Assembly (NCBI GenBank): GCA_963753115.1
Contig: CAVWBB010000007.1
Span: 124,001-188,000 of the forward strand
Reading direction: 5' to 3'
Origin: Bog-473 sp963753115
GTDB lineage: Bacteria; Actinomycetota; Acidimicrobiia; Acidimicrobiales; RAAP-2
Length of the DNA: 64,000 nt
Shown here: one piece after another, positions 35,543 through 44,579 of the stretch
Numbering within the stretch: the first letter of the stretch is position 1
Layout: each line of letters starts with the position of its first letter
Position numbers and translations under genes: made by a program
Notes under the pieces: generated by a model
Told to the model about the DNA's origin: nothing
Databases searched by the model: none
Seen by the model: the letters and a program-made list of their open reading frames with translations, nothing else

Positions 35543-36595
35543 GGTCGCCACCGGCGTCAACGGTGAGCCCACGACGCCGGGAAGCCGCAGCGGCGGCGCA
35601 GTCAGCAGGAAACGGCTCCGCTTGTGCTCCCGCAGCCATGCGGCGAGCTCGTGCAGGTACCACATCTCACCCAGCGGAACGCCCAGCTTGAAGAGGCACA
35701 AGTTGTGGATCGGGAGGAAGGAGTGCCGGCTTTCGTCCCGGTCCTTGCCGACCATGCCTTCCACCGCGTAATTGTCCGCCACGAGCGCCGAGATCTGTGA
35801 GTCGGCGATCCACTCCAGCAGCGACTCGTCCCGCGCGTCGAGGTACGAGCACAGCGTGTGGATCTTCACCGGATCGGGATTGCGGTTCCACTTGAGAACC
35901 TCGGTGGCGAACCCCGTATGCAGCAGCAGCATGTCGCCGGGCTCGACCACGACGTTGTCCGCCGCCATGATCTCCTCCAGCGTCGTACGATCCACGCCGC
36001 GCCACTCGTGGCCGAGGTGGTGGGCGAGGTCGACGAGCACGCCCCGGCCCTGCACGCCGGTGGCGGCCATGTGCTCCAGACCCAGGTGGCGGGCGAAGCA
36101 GCGGTGGCTACCGCCGTCGCCGGCGGCGTCCTGCTTCGGTCCGACGAGGTCTTCGCCGGCCTTGTACCCGTTGTAGTAGACGGCTTCGTCGACTCCGTCG
36201 CCGTCGGCGTCGAACTCGGCGCCGACATGGGCGAGCGAATCCCACTGTGTGGAGTACTGCAGCGACAGGGTCACGACGTCGTCCGCCCAGACGTCGACGT
36301 ACTTGGGATCGCCGAACTTCTCCATGCTGCTCATGGCGACGTTGTAGAACGTGTCGGGGTTGCCGTTCATGTCCTCGGTCGGCGCGATCACCGGCGGGTA
36401 CCGCCGCTGGTTCAACGCCGTCCCGCCGGGGTAGTCGAGTGGCAGGCTCAGGCAGAAGCTGATGCCGGCCTCGACCTCGCGTACGCCCTCGAGCACCTTG
36501 TCCGGCGTCAGCAGGTTGATCCGGCCGAGCTCGTCGTCGTCGCCCCAGTCTCCCCACGTCGAGCCAGGTGGGCGCTGCTGCCACCGCTTGCTCAT
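35537..36595 (-). CDS. Cyclase family protein (kynurenine formamidase-like hydrolase)
   Basis: 352-aa member of the cyclase/KynB-like metal hydrolases: WGDDDELGRINLLTPDKV, SFCLSLPLDYPGG, STQWDSLAHVGAEFD (metal-site region), GVLVDLAHHLG, EPGDMLLLHTGFA and DNYAVEGMVGK. Family members hydrolyse amides or lactones, or act in polyketide ring closure. In an island with a Baeyer-Villiger enzyme, a lactone hydrolase is an attractive role, but this is inference. Divergent from the amidohydrolase gene under shared operator site 2. Confidence 0.87.
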   Translation of the reverse strand: MSKRWQQRPPGSTWGDWGDDDELGRINLLTPDKVLEGVREVEAGISFCLSLPLDYPGGTALNQRRYPPVIAPTEDMNGNPDTFYNVAMSSMEKFGDPKYVDVWADDVVTLSLQYSTQWDSLAHVGAEFDADGDGVDEAVYYNGYKAGEDLVGPKQDAAGDGGSHRCFARHLGLEHMAATGVQGRGVLVDLAHHLGHEWRGVDRTTLEEIMAADNVVVEPGDMLLLHTGFATEVLKWNRNPDPVKIHTLCSYLDARDESLLEWIADSQISALVADNYAVEGMVGKDRDESRHSFLPIHNLCLFKLGVPLGEMWYLHELAAWLREHKRSRFLLTAPPLRLPGVVGSPLTPVATV

Positions 36596-36645
36596 CGTCT
36601 CTTCTCCCTCTGGCCGCGACGGCCCACGGCCGGCCTGGTCGCCCG

Positions 36646-36674
36646 TTGTCTGTACCGACCGGTTGGTCTACAAT
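36646..36674 (+). promoter_or_regulatory. Shared operator, site 2, between -35 and -10 of the amidohydrolase promoter
   Basis: TTGTCT (36646-36651), a spacer of exactly 17 nt, then TACAAT (36669-36674). The spacer is almost filled by the palindrome TGTACCGACCGGTTGGTC (from 36651). TGTACCGACC is the reverse complement of the core seen at sites 1 and 3. A repressor here would directly exclude RNA polymerase. Confidence 0.72.
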
Positions 36675-36748
36675 CTTGGGGCAGAGTACCGCGTACGCGC
36701 GCGCTCGTTCACCGAGATCTTGCGTCCCCGCGCAGGAAGGGCACAACC

Positions 36749-38008
36749 ATGACAGAGAAGCAACTTGTCATCTCCGCCGACGGGCACATCCTGGAGCCCA
36801 CGGACCTCTTCGTCACCCGCCTGCCGAAGAACCTGCGCGACCGCGGGGTGTGGGAGGACGACTTCGAGATCGAGCCGCTCGTCGAGGGCGGGGCACGCAT
36901 CTTCCGCCGGCTGCACACACCCGGCTTCGAGGGATGGACGATCTCCCGCTACCGCCAGACGGGCGGCCGGATGCCCGAGGGCGACCCCGAGATGATCATC
37001 GAGGACCTCAACTCCGACGGCGTCGACGTGGGGGTGATGCACCCGAACCTGTCGCTGTTCGGCCTGTACTCCGACGACCACGAGCTCTCCATCGCCCACG
37101 CCCGCGTCTACAACGACTACGTCGTCGAGCGCTTCGGGCCGTACTTCTCCCGCCTGGCGCCCACCGCTCCCATTCCCCTCACCGACGTCGGCGACGCCGT
37201 GGTGGAGATCGAGCGGGCCGCCGCCAACGGCTTCCGCGCCGTCCTCCTGCCGGCCACGCCTCCCAAGCCCTACTACTCGCGCGACTTCGATCCCGTGTGG
37301 GCGGCCGCCCAGGCCAACGGCGTGCACGTGTTCATCCACACGCAGACCGGCGGCATCAAGGTCAACGACCCCTCCTCCACCACGCTCAAGGTCGTCATGG
37401 AGAACGCCGCCCAGGTCAACCAGCCGGTGACCGAGAAGTCGGCCGCCAAGCGCATGGTGACCCAGGCGATCTACAGCACCATCGTCCCCCAGCAGGTCAT
37501 CTGCGAGCTCATCGGCGGCGGCGTGCCCGAGCGCTACCCCGACCTGCACTTCGCACTGATCGAATTCAACGCCCACTGGCTGGCGTCACTGGTGGGCAGC
37601 ATGGACAAGTGCTGGATCACCGGCATCGGGCAGGACCCCGACTGGTGGCTCGGCGTGTGGGACGACGACCGACCCGCCGCCGAGCAGACGGGCATCGCCC
37701 GGCTGTTCCGGCTGAACGAGAAGTGGCCCTACCCGCTCATGCCGAGCGAGTACGTCAAGCGCCAGTTCCACGTCTCGTTCCAGGACGACCCGGTCGCCGT
37801 CGCCTGCCGGCACATCACCGGCCTGTCCAGCATCGTCTGGGGCAACGACTACCCGCACGCCGAGGGGACGTTCCGCGGGAGCCGGCAACTCATGGACCAG
37901 CTGTTCGCCGGCGTCCCGGCGGACGAGAAGGCGGCCATGGTCGGTGGGACACTGGGTGACCTCCTGGGCTACCACGCCCCGCTGGCCGCAGCGGCCGCGC
38001 CGAACTAG
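36749..38008 (+). CDS. Amidohydrolase 2 family protein (metal-dependent hydrolase/decarboxylase)
   Basis: 419-aa TIM-barrel amidohydrolase. VISADGHILEPTDLF gives the first metal motif (DxH). LNSDGVDVGVMHPNLSLFG, VHVFIHTQTGG (His), FALIEFNAHWLAS and SIVWGNDYPHAEGTF (catalytic Asp) follow. The group includes ACMSD-like decarboxylases and ring-fission hydrolases. AGGAAGG upstream supports ATG 36749. First of a three-gene operon with an SDR and an acyl-CoA dehydrogenase. Confidence 0.92.
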   Translation: MTEKQLVISADGHILEPTDLFVTRLPKNLRDRGVWEDDFEIEPLVEGGARIFRRLHTPGFEGWTISRYRQTGGRMPEGDPEMIIEDLNSDGVDVGVMHPNLSLFGLYSDDHELSIAHARVYNDYVVERFGPYFSRLAPTAPIPLTDVGDAVVEIERAAANGFRAVLLPATPPKPYYSRDFDPVWAAAQANGVHVFIHTQTGGIKVNDPSSTTLKVVMENAAQVNQPVTEKSAAKRMVTQAIYSTIVPQQVICELIGGGVPERYPDLHFALIEFNAHWLASLVGSMDKCWITGIGQDPDWWLGVWDDDRPAAEQTGIARLFRLNEKWPYPLMPSEYVKRQFHVSFQDDPVAVACRHITGLSSIVWGNDYPHAEGTFRGSRQLMDQLFAGVPADEKAAMVGGTLGDLLGYHAPLAAAAAPN

Positions 38009-38047
38009 ACCACACGCTCCGGTCGCAACACCGACAACAGGAGTCGA

Positions 38048-38959
38048 GTGGACACCTACAGCTTCGAAGGACGCGTCGCCGTCGTCACCGGTGCGGGACG
38101 CGGCATCGGCCGGGCCTACGCGTTGCTCCTGGCCCAGCGCGGCGCCCGGGTCGTCGTCAACGACCTCGGCAGCTCCATGCAGGGCATCGGGGTCGACGGG
38201 TCGGTGGCGGCGACCGTGGCGTCGGAGATCGAGGCGGCCGGCGGCACCGCCATCCCCGACGAGCACGATGTGTCCTCGACCGCGGGCGCGCAGGCGCTCA
38301 TCGCGGCGGCGATCGAACGCTTCGGGCGCCTCGACGCCCTCATCAACAACGCGGGCATCATCAAGTGGGCGGGCCTCCCGGATGCCGACCTCGACAACCT
38401 GGAGCGGCACCTCGCCGTGCACGTCCTCGGGTCCTTCAACACCACGCGGGCCGCCTGGCCCCACATGGTCGAGCAGGGCTACGGCCGCATCGTGATGACG
38501 ACGTCGTCGGGGATCTTCGGGCTGCCCCAGAACCTCTCCTACGCCACGGCGAAGGCGGCCGTCATCGGGCTGACGCGGAGCATCGCCACCACCAGCACCG
38601 CGCACGGCATCAAGGTCAACCTGATCGCACCGGCCGCGTTCACCCGCATGGCGGGACAGGCCGACACGGACGCGGCCAGCAGCGCGGGGGCACCGATGTC
38701 ACCGGACCTGGTCGCCCCCATGGCGGCGTTCCTGGCCCATGAGGCCTGCCCGGTCAACGGGGAGCTGTACGAGGCCGGCGCCGGGCGGTTCTCCCGCGTC
38801 TTCATCGCCTCCACCCCGGGCTACGTCACGGCGGACGCCACCATCGAGGAGGTGGCGGCGCACTGGGACGAGATCAACGACGAGCGCGGGTACACCGTGC
38901 CGACCGACCTGCCCGACTGGTCCACCACCTTCCTGGCCCACCTGCAGCCCGGGGCCTGA
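38048..38959 (+). CDS. SDR, 17-beta-HSD type 4/multifunctional-enzyme-like dehydrogenase
   Basis: 303-aa SDR with the longer form seen in (3R)-hydroxyacyl-CoA dehydrogenase domains of peroxisomal-type multifunctional enzymes. Cofactor loop VTGAGRGIGRAYALLLAQRG, VVVNDLGSS, INNAGI, TTSSGIFG and LSYATAKAAVIGL (Tyr/Lys). The C-terminal tail (TPGYVTADATIEEVAAHWDE) also fits that group. GTG 38048 follows ACAGGAG. Probably oxidises a 3-hydroxyacyl-CoA in this island. Confidence 0.9.
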   Translation: MDTYSFEGRVAVVTGAGRGIGRAYALLLAQRGARVVVNDLGSSMQGIGVDGSVAATVASEIEAAGGTAIPDEHDVSSTAGAQALIAAAIERFGRLDALINNAGIIKWAGLPDADLDNLERHLAVHVLGSFNTTRAAWPHMVEQGYGRIVMTTSSGIFGLPQNLSYATAKAAVIGLTRSIATTSTAHGIKVNLIAPAAFTRMAGQADTDAASSAGAPMSPDLVAPMAAFLAHEACPVNGELYEAGAGRFSRVFIASTPGYVTADATIEEVAAHWDEINDERGYTVPTDLPDWSTTFLAHLQPGA

Positions 38960-38968
38960 GGGCGACCC

Positions 38969-40117
38969 ATGGACTTCTCGCTGAGCGAGTCCGAACAGGA
39001 CCTCGTCGACCTCTGCCGTGACTTCGCCACGCGCGAGATCGCTCCCCGAGCCCCGCTCGCCTGGGAGGAGGCCCGCTGCCCGACCGATCTCCTCCGCGAA
39101 ATGGGCGAGCTCGGGCTCCTCGGCATCCTCATCCCGGAGGAGTGGGGCGGGATCGGCATGTCGACGATCGGGTTCGTCGCCGCCATGGAGCAGATCGGTC
39201 ACGCCGACCAGTCCGTCGCCGCCGCCTGGCAGGCCCACGCCACCATCGGCTCCCTGCCGCTCTACCTCTTCGGCAACGACGAGCAACGGGAGCGCTGGCT
39301 CCGGCCCCTGGCCGAGGGGAAGGCGCTGGGCGCGTTCGGTCTCACCGAGCCCGACGCCGGTTCCGACGCACGGGGGATCCGCACCCGGGCCGAACGGCGC
39401 GACGGCGGGTGGCTCATCAACGGTCGCAAGACGTTCATCTCCAATGCAGGGACAGACCTGTCGTTCGGCGTGACCCTGCTGGCGCGGACCGAGCCCGCGC
39501 CCGGCCAGGAGGCGGGCTTTGCCAGCCTGGTGGTGGAGAAGGACACGCCCGGCTTCACCATGGGCCCCAAGATGCGCGGCATCGGGTGGCGCGGGCTCGA
39601 CACCCGCGAGCTCTACCTCGACGACGTCTGGGTGCCCGACGAGCACCTCCTCGGCGACCCGAACCTCGGGCTCGGCCAGTTCCTGCGCACGCTGGAGGTC
39701 GGGCGCATCTCCATCGCCGCCTTGTCACTCAGCCTGACCCAGGCGGTCCTCGACCTGGCCACCGCGTACGCGAAGGAACGCCACCAGTTCGGGCAGCCGA
39801 TCTCGAAATTCCAGGCGGTGCAGTTCAAGCTGGCCGACATCGCGACCGAGCTGGAGGCGGCGCGCTGGCTCACCTACCGCGCCGCCTTCCTGCGCGACAC
39901 GGGCCGGCCCTTCCAGAAGGAGGCGGCGATGGCGAAAATGAAGGCCAGCCGGGTGGCGGCATGGGCCGCGTCAGAGGCGGTGCAGATCCATGGCGGCCTC
40001 GGTTACATGCTCGAGACGCCGGTGGCCCGCTTCTACTGCGACGCCAAGGTGCTCGAGATCGGAGAGGGCACCAACGAGATCCAGCATCTGGTGATCGCCC
40101 GCCAGCTGGGCTGCTGA
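38969..40117 (+). CDS. Acyl-CoA dehydrogenase
   Basis: 382-aa complete enzyme: LGILIPEEWGGIGMSTIGFV, FGLTEPDAGSDARGI, LINGRKTFISNAGTD, YAKERHQFGQPISKFQAVQF, EAVQIHGGLGYMLETPVARF and catalytic IGEGTNEIQHLVIA with Glu. Starts 10 nt after the SDR stop. Provides the alpha,beta-desaturation step for the CoA intermediates of the island. Confidence 0.94.
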   Translation: MDFSLSESEQDLVDLCRDFATREIAPRAPLAWEEARCPTDLLREMGELGLLGILIPEEWGGIGMSTIGFVAAMEQIGHADQSVAAAWQAHATIGSLPLYLFGNDEQRERWLRPLAEGKALGAFGLTEPDAGSDARGIRTRAERRDGGWLINGRKTFISNAGTDLSFGVTLLARTEPAPGQEAGFASLVVEKDTPGFTMGPKMRGIGWRGLDTRELYLDDVWVPDEHLLGDPNLGLGQFLRTLEVGRISIAALSLSLTQAVLDLATAYAKERHQFGQPISKFQAVQFKLADIATELEAARWLTYRAAFLRDTGRPFQKEAAMAKMKASRVAAWAASEAVQIHGGLGYMLETPVARFYCDAKVLEIGEGTNEIQHLVIARQLGC

Positions 40118-40126
40118 CGCGGCTGC

Positions 40127-42119
40127 CTACACCGCCGCCAGCCGGCGGATGGCCTCCGTGATGTCATCGCGATCGGGCAGCCACGCTTTTTCGAGGTCGG
40201 GCGAGTAAGGGGACGGGGTCGGCGCCGCCCCGATGCGCTCGATCGGCGCGTCGAGATCCCAGAACCCGTCGCGGGCGACCGCGGCGGCGATCTCCGCACC
40301 GATGCCGAACGGCACGACCGCCTCGTGCGCAATGAGCAGCCGGCTCGTCTTGTGGACCGACGCCAGGATCGGTTCCATGTCCAGCGGGGCCACGGTCCTG
40401 AGGTCGATCACCTCGACCGAGATGCCGTCCTCCGCCACGCGCTCGGCGGCGGCCACCGCCTCGTGCACCATGCGGGAGACCGACACGACGGTCAGGTCCG
40501 TGCCGGCCCGCACCACGGCGGCTTTGCCGATGGGCAGGATGTAGTCGGGCGGCGGCTGTGGGCCCTTCATGCCGTAGAGCAGGCGGTTCTCTATGAACAC
40601 GACCGGATTGGGGTCCTGGATCGACGCCCGCAGCAGCCCGTAGGTGTCCGCCGGTGTCGAGGGCATGACCACGGTCAGCCCCGGGATGTGCGCCAGCAGC
40701 GCCTCGAGGCTCTGCGAGTGCTGGCTGCCCGAGGAGCGGCCGGCGCCGAACTGGGTCCGCACCGTCAGCGCCATCTCGGCCGCGCCTCCGGTCATGAACG
40801 GCAGCTTGGCCGCCTGGTTGAGCAGCTGGTCGAAGCAGACGCCGATGAAGTCGAGGTACATCAACTCCACCACGGGGCGCATCCCGGCCATGGCGGCGCC
40901 GACCCCGAGGCCGACGACCGCCGTCTCGGAGATGGGCGTGTCCCGCACGCGGCCGCCGAAGGCGTCGGCCAGTCCACGCGTCAGCCCGAAGACGTTGCCG
41001 CCGGCGCCGACATCGACGCCGGCGAGGAACACCCGGTCGTCCTCGGTGAGCTCGATCTCGAGGGCGGAGCGGATGGCGTCCATGGTCCGGAACACGGGTG
41101 CGCCGTCTACCGGTGGGGCTGGTTCGGGGCGCGCCGCCCGGGGGCGGACGACGAAGTCGCTCAGCGTGGCCGGGTCCGGTCGGGCCAGCCGGCGGGCGGC
41201 CTCGACGGCGCCGTCGAGCACCACGGCCGTCGACGCCTCGAGCGCCTTGATCTGGTCGTCGGCGACGCCGGCTTGCCGCAGCACGGCCTCGTGGACGAGC
41301 AGCGGATCACGGCTGCGCCACTCCTCGAGTTCCTCCGGGGACCGGTAGCGCTCCGGGTCACCCTCGTAGTGACCGTGCCAGCGATAGGTGGCCGCCTCCA
41401 CGACGGCGGGGCCACGCCCGTCACGGGCGGCATCGACGACGTCCGCCATGACGGACGCCGTCGCCACCACGTCGTTCCCGTCCACCGCGACATAGGGGAT
41501 TCCGTACCCTGCTGCCCGTTGCTCGAGTGACGCCGCATGTTGGGTGGAAGCCGGGGAGAACTCGGCATAGCCATTGTTCTCGCAGAAGAAGATCACCGGG
41601 AGCTTCCAGACGGCGGCGAGGTTGACGGCCTCGTGGAAGGCGCCCTGTGCCACGGCGCCGTCACCGAAGAACGCCACCGTGACCTTCCCGTCGCCGCGGA
41701 GCTGGGACGCCGTCGCCGCACCGGCGGCGATCGGGATGCCCGCGGCCACGATGCCGTTGGCGCCGAAGATCCCGAGGGTGGGGTCGGCGATGTGCATGGA
41801 GCCACCCCGCCCGCGGTTGGTGCCCCGGTCCTTGCCCATCAACTCGGCGAACATGCCGGCCGGATCGAGGCCCTTGGCGAGGCAGTGGCCGTGGCCGCGG
41901 TGCGTGGAGGTGATGACGTCGGCCGGGCCCAGCGCCCAGCAGGCGCCGACGGCCGTCGCCTCCTGCCCTGTCGAGAGATGGACGAAGCCGGGGACCTCGC
42001 CGTCGCGGTAGAGGTCGGCCACCCGCTCCTCGAAGCCCCGGATCACCAGCATCCGGCGCTGCATCTCGACCAGGTCGACCAGCGAGAAGGCAGGCGGGAA
42101 CAGAAGGATCGACCGTCAT
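40127..42119 (-). CDS. Fused E1 alpha-beta subunits of a 2-oxo acid/acetoin-type dehydrogenase
   Basis: Thiamine diphosphate enzyme with alpha and beta E1 halves in one chain. Alpha part: FEERVADLYRDGEVPGFVHL, HRGHGHCLAKG, and the ThDP motif GDG...ENN (about 134-164 from ATG 42064). Beta part from about residue 325: VFLAGVDVGAGGNVFGLTRG, SETAVVGLGVGAAMAG, VVFIENRLLYG and SRLLIAHEA. The frame is clean from 42064 (645 aa), but a preferred start at ATG 42119 (MTVDPSVPA) joins it if one base near 42092 is removed. No lipoyl E2 or E3 gene is in view. Acyl-CoA would result only with those partners. Confidence 0.88.
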
Positions 42120-42128
42120 CGAGCGTGT

Positions 42129-42148
42129 ATTGTACTGGTCGGTACAAC
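42129..42148. promoter_or_regulatory. Shared operator, site 3 (E1 fusion / SDR pair)
   Basis: TTGTACTGGTCGGTACAA (42130-42147) is an 18-bp palindrome with perfect 6-bp outer arms and the shared core GGTCGGTACA. On the minus strand its TACAAT would be the -10 box of the E1 gene, 9 nt from ATG 42119. On the plus strand TACAAC touches the SDR start. One repressor dimer could shut both directions. Confidence 0.7.
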
Positions 42149-42940
42149 ATGGGAAAAGCGATGATCGACCAGATCGACATACCCGAGTCGTTCCCGGGCC
42201 CCGGCGAGGTGTCGGGCAAGCGGGTCGTGATCACCGGCGCCAGCCGCGGCCTCGGGGCCCTGCTCTCCCACGCCTTCTCCCGCGCCGGTGCCTCGGTGGC
42301 GCTCGTCGCCCGCACCGAACGGGATCTCAAGGCCGTCGCGCAGGCGCTGCCCGGATCGTCCCTGGTGCTCAGCGGCGACGTGACCGACGAGGACTTCAAC
42401 GAAGCCGTGGCCGACGCCACGGTGGCCGAATGGGGCGGCGTCGACGCCTGGATCTGCAACGCGGGGATCTCGCCGATCGTCGCCGGGCCACGCGAGACGG
42501 CTGTCTCGGTCTGGCGCCAGGTCATGGAGGTCAACCTCACGGGCGCCTTCCTCGGGGCGCGCGCCGCGGCGCGGGTCATGGGCGAAGGCGGGCGACTGAT
42601 CTTCACCGGCTCGGTCCTCGGCGATCGGCCGCGCAAGGGCCTGGCCGCCTACAGCGCCTCGAAGGCCGGCCTCGTCGGCGTGGCCAAGGGCCTCGCGCTC
42701 GACCTGGCCCCCGCAGGCATCACGGTGAACGTCGTGGCGCCCGGTTGGTTCGAGTCGCCGTTGGCCGACCCGTGGATGCACAACCCCGACCTCTCCGCCG
42801 CCATCACCGGGCACACGGCGCAACGGCGCTGGGGGACATCGACCGATCTCGCCGGCGCCTACCAATTCCTGGCCTCCGACGCCTCCGCCTTCATCACCGG
42901 CACCGTCCTCAACGTCGACGGCGGGTACCTGCTCGTATGA
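42149..42940 (+). CDS. Short-chain dehydrogenase/reductase (SDR)
   Basis: 263-aa SDR: RVVITGASRGLGALLSHAFS, WICNAGISPI, IFTGSVLG, LAAYSASKAGLVG (Tyr/Lys) and FITGTVLNVDGGYLLV. ATG 42149 lies directly after the operator; ATG 42161, four codons on, is an equally good start given the promoter position. Its stop overlaps the next SDR start (ATGA), so the two act together, perhaps as successive or heteromeric dehydrogenases. Confidence 0.9.
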   Translation: MGKAMIDQIDIPESFPGPGEVSGKRVVITGASRGLGALLSHAFSRAGASVALVARTERDLKAVAQALPGSSLVLSGDVTDEDFNEAVADATVAEWGGVDAWICNAGISPIVAGPRETAVSVWRQVMEVNLTGAFLGARAAARVMGEGGRLIFTGSVLGDRPRKGLAAYSASKAGLVGVAKGLALDLAPAGITVNVVAPGWFESPLADPWMHNPDLSAAITGHTAQRRWGTSTDLAGAYQFLASDASAFITGTVLNVDGGYLLV

Positions 42941-43683
42941 CCGCGACGAGGCGGGTGGTGGCCGTCATCGGCGCCGGCGGCGCGCTGGGTGGGGCGCTGT
43001 CGCACCAGTTCGCCGGCGAGCCCGCCACCGACCTCGTGCTCAGCGACGTCAGCGCGCCGTCGCTCGATGCCACCGTCAACGGCCTGCCCGCCATGGAGGG
43101 GTCCGTGCTGACCGCGTTGGCGGACGTGAGCGACTTCGCACAGGTCGAATCGGTGATCACCCAGGCGGTCGAGCGCTTCGGCCGGCTCGACGTCCTCGTC
43201 AGCAATGCCGGCGTCCTGTCACCCAACGGCCGGATCCACAACCTGACGACCGAGGACTGGGAGCGCGCCTTCCGCGTCAACGTCCTCGGCGCCGTCAACG
43301 GCATCCGGGCCGCGGTGGCGGTCATGCGACCGCAGCACTCGGGCTCGATCATCCTGACGGCGTCGGTGTCCGGACTCACGGCGTGGTCACACGCCGCTCC
43401 CTACTGCGCCACCAAGGCCGCCGTGATTCAGCTCGCCAAGGTCGGCGCCGTCGAGTACGCCCGCGACGGCATCCGGGTCAACTGCGTGTGCCCGGGGACG
43501 TTCCGCTCGGCCATTCACGACGGCCTGCCGCCGGAGGCGCTCGATGCCATCGCCGAGAAGCACCCCCTCGGGCTCGGCACGGCCGGCGACCTGGTCGGTG
43601 CCTACTCCTACCTGGCCAGCGAGGCCTCCCGCTGGACGACCGGGTCGGCCATCGTCGTCGATGGCGGCTACTCGGCGCCCTGA
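42937..43683 (+). CDS. Short-chain dehydrogenase/reductase (SDR)
   Basis: 248-aa SDR. Cofactor loop AVIGAGGALGGALSHQFA is GAGGALG in place of the usual TGxxxGIG. Then VLVSNAGVLSPNG, ILTASVSGLTAWS, APYCATKAAVIQL (Tyr/Lys) and TTGSAIVVDGGYSAP. Translationally coupled to the upstream SDR and followed by a strong hairpin. Confidence 0.9.
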   Translation: MTATRRVVAVIGAGGALGGALSHQFAGEPATDLVLSDVSAPSLDATVNGLPAMEGSVLTALADVSDFAQVESVITQAVERFGRLDVLVSNAGVLSPNGRIHNLTTEDWERAFRVNVLGAVNGIRAAVAVMRPQHSGSIILTASVSGLTAWSHAAPYCATKAAVIQLAKVGAVEYARDGIRVNCVCPGTFRSAIHDGLPPEALDAIAEKHPLGLGTAGDLVGAYSYLASEASRWTTGSAIVVDGGYSAP

Positions 43684-43700
43684 GCTCGCCGAGCGAGCTC
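43682..43700. terminator. Hairpin at the stop codon between convergent SDR and TetR genes
   Basis: GAGCTCGC-CGA-GCGAGCTC: perfect 8-bp stem with 3-nt loop starting inside the SDR stop codon, followed by TTCGG. Works in both directions; 27 nt from the end of the convergent TetR gene. Confidence 0.6.
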
Positions 43701-43726
43701 TTCGGGAAACGGGAACCGCAGGATCT

Positions 43727-44353
43727 TCAGGAACCGGCGGTCGGGTTCGAGATGCCGCGCATGAAGATGTCGGCGAACGGCTTCGCCACGTCCCGGGCGG
43801 ACAATTCACCGCCGGCCTTCAGCCAGAGGTACGTGTAGTTGTGCATGCCGAGCCAGGCCATCGCCGTCAGCCGCGGCTCCAGGTCTCGGAACTCGCCGGA
43901 GTCGACCCCCGCCTGGAGGACCTCCTCCACCCGGCGTTCGTACATGCGGCGGCGCTGGCGGAACTGCTCGGCACGTTCGCCGGTCAAGGCCGGGAACTCG
44001 TGCAGGAAGACCCAGACGTGGTCGGGGTAGCGGTGGATCACATTGAGCAGTTCGTCGCCGAGCATGGCGAGCTGCTCGGACGGCGTGCCGCCGGCTTCGG
44101 CGACCCGGTCCGCCCCGAGCATCACCTCGTCCATCACCCGGTCGTGGATGGCGGCGAGCAGATCCTCCTTGGAGCCGATGTAGTGGTACAGCGCGCCCTT
44201 GCCGAGATCGTTGGCGACGCACAGCTCCGTGATGCCGGTGGCGTGGTAGCCGCCACGGGCGAAGACACCCGCCGAGGTGTCGATGATGGCCTGGTAGCGC
44301 GCCTCCCAGTTCGCCTTACGGCGAGAATCACCGGTCGACTCCACCCGTGCCAT
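43727..44353 (-). CDS. TetR family transcriptional regulator
   Basis: 208-aa TetR protein: ARYQAIIDTSAGVFARGGYH and ITELCVANDLGKGALYHYIG (recognition helix), followed by KEDLLAAIHDRVMDE and a C-terminal domain like that of KstR2/fatty-acid TetRs (YPDHVWVFLHEFPALTGERA, RRMYERRVEEVLQAGVDSGE). ATG 44353 chosen. It closes the 28.7-43.7 kb island and is the nearest candidate to bind the three shared operators. It could instead control the divergent CoA ligase. Confidence 0.88.
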   Translation of the reverse strand: MARVESTGDSRRKANWEARYQAIIDTSAGVFARGGYHATGITELCVANDLGKGALYHYIGSKEDLLAAIHDRVMDEVMLGADRVAEAGGTPSEQLAMLGDELLNVIHRYPDHVWVFLHEFPALTGERAEQFRQRRRMYERRVEEVLQAGVDSGEFRDLEPRLTAMAWLGMHNYTYLWLKAGGELSARDVAKPFADIFMRGISNPTAGS

Positions 44354-44519
44354 TGCCAGCGAGACTAGCGGGCCGCCACCCCGTGGGCAGCGTGGGCCAC
44401 GCGTCGCGCCGACTGCGTGACGTGGGTTATCGCGAACGCCCACGGATAGGCTCGCCCCCCGGAAACAGCGCTCTCGACGGGTCGCGGAAGGAGTCGGAAG
44501 CCGTGCAGCGAATGTGCTC

Positions 44520-44529
44520 CCACATGTGG
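44520..44529. promoter_or_regulatory. Palindrome between TetR and CoA ligase genes
   Basis: CCACATGTGG is a perfect 10-bp palindrome; TCCCACATG occurs twice here (44518 and 44530). It lies 51 nt before the ligase start. The rest of the 44354-44579 gap shows no promoter I trust. Confidence 0.35.
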
Positions 44530-44579
44530 TCCCACATGCCCCGGCGCGTGCTCGGGTCGCTCCCAATCGGGTCGCACCC

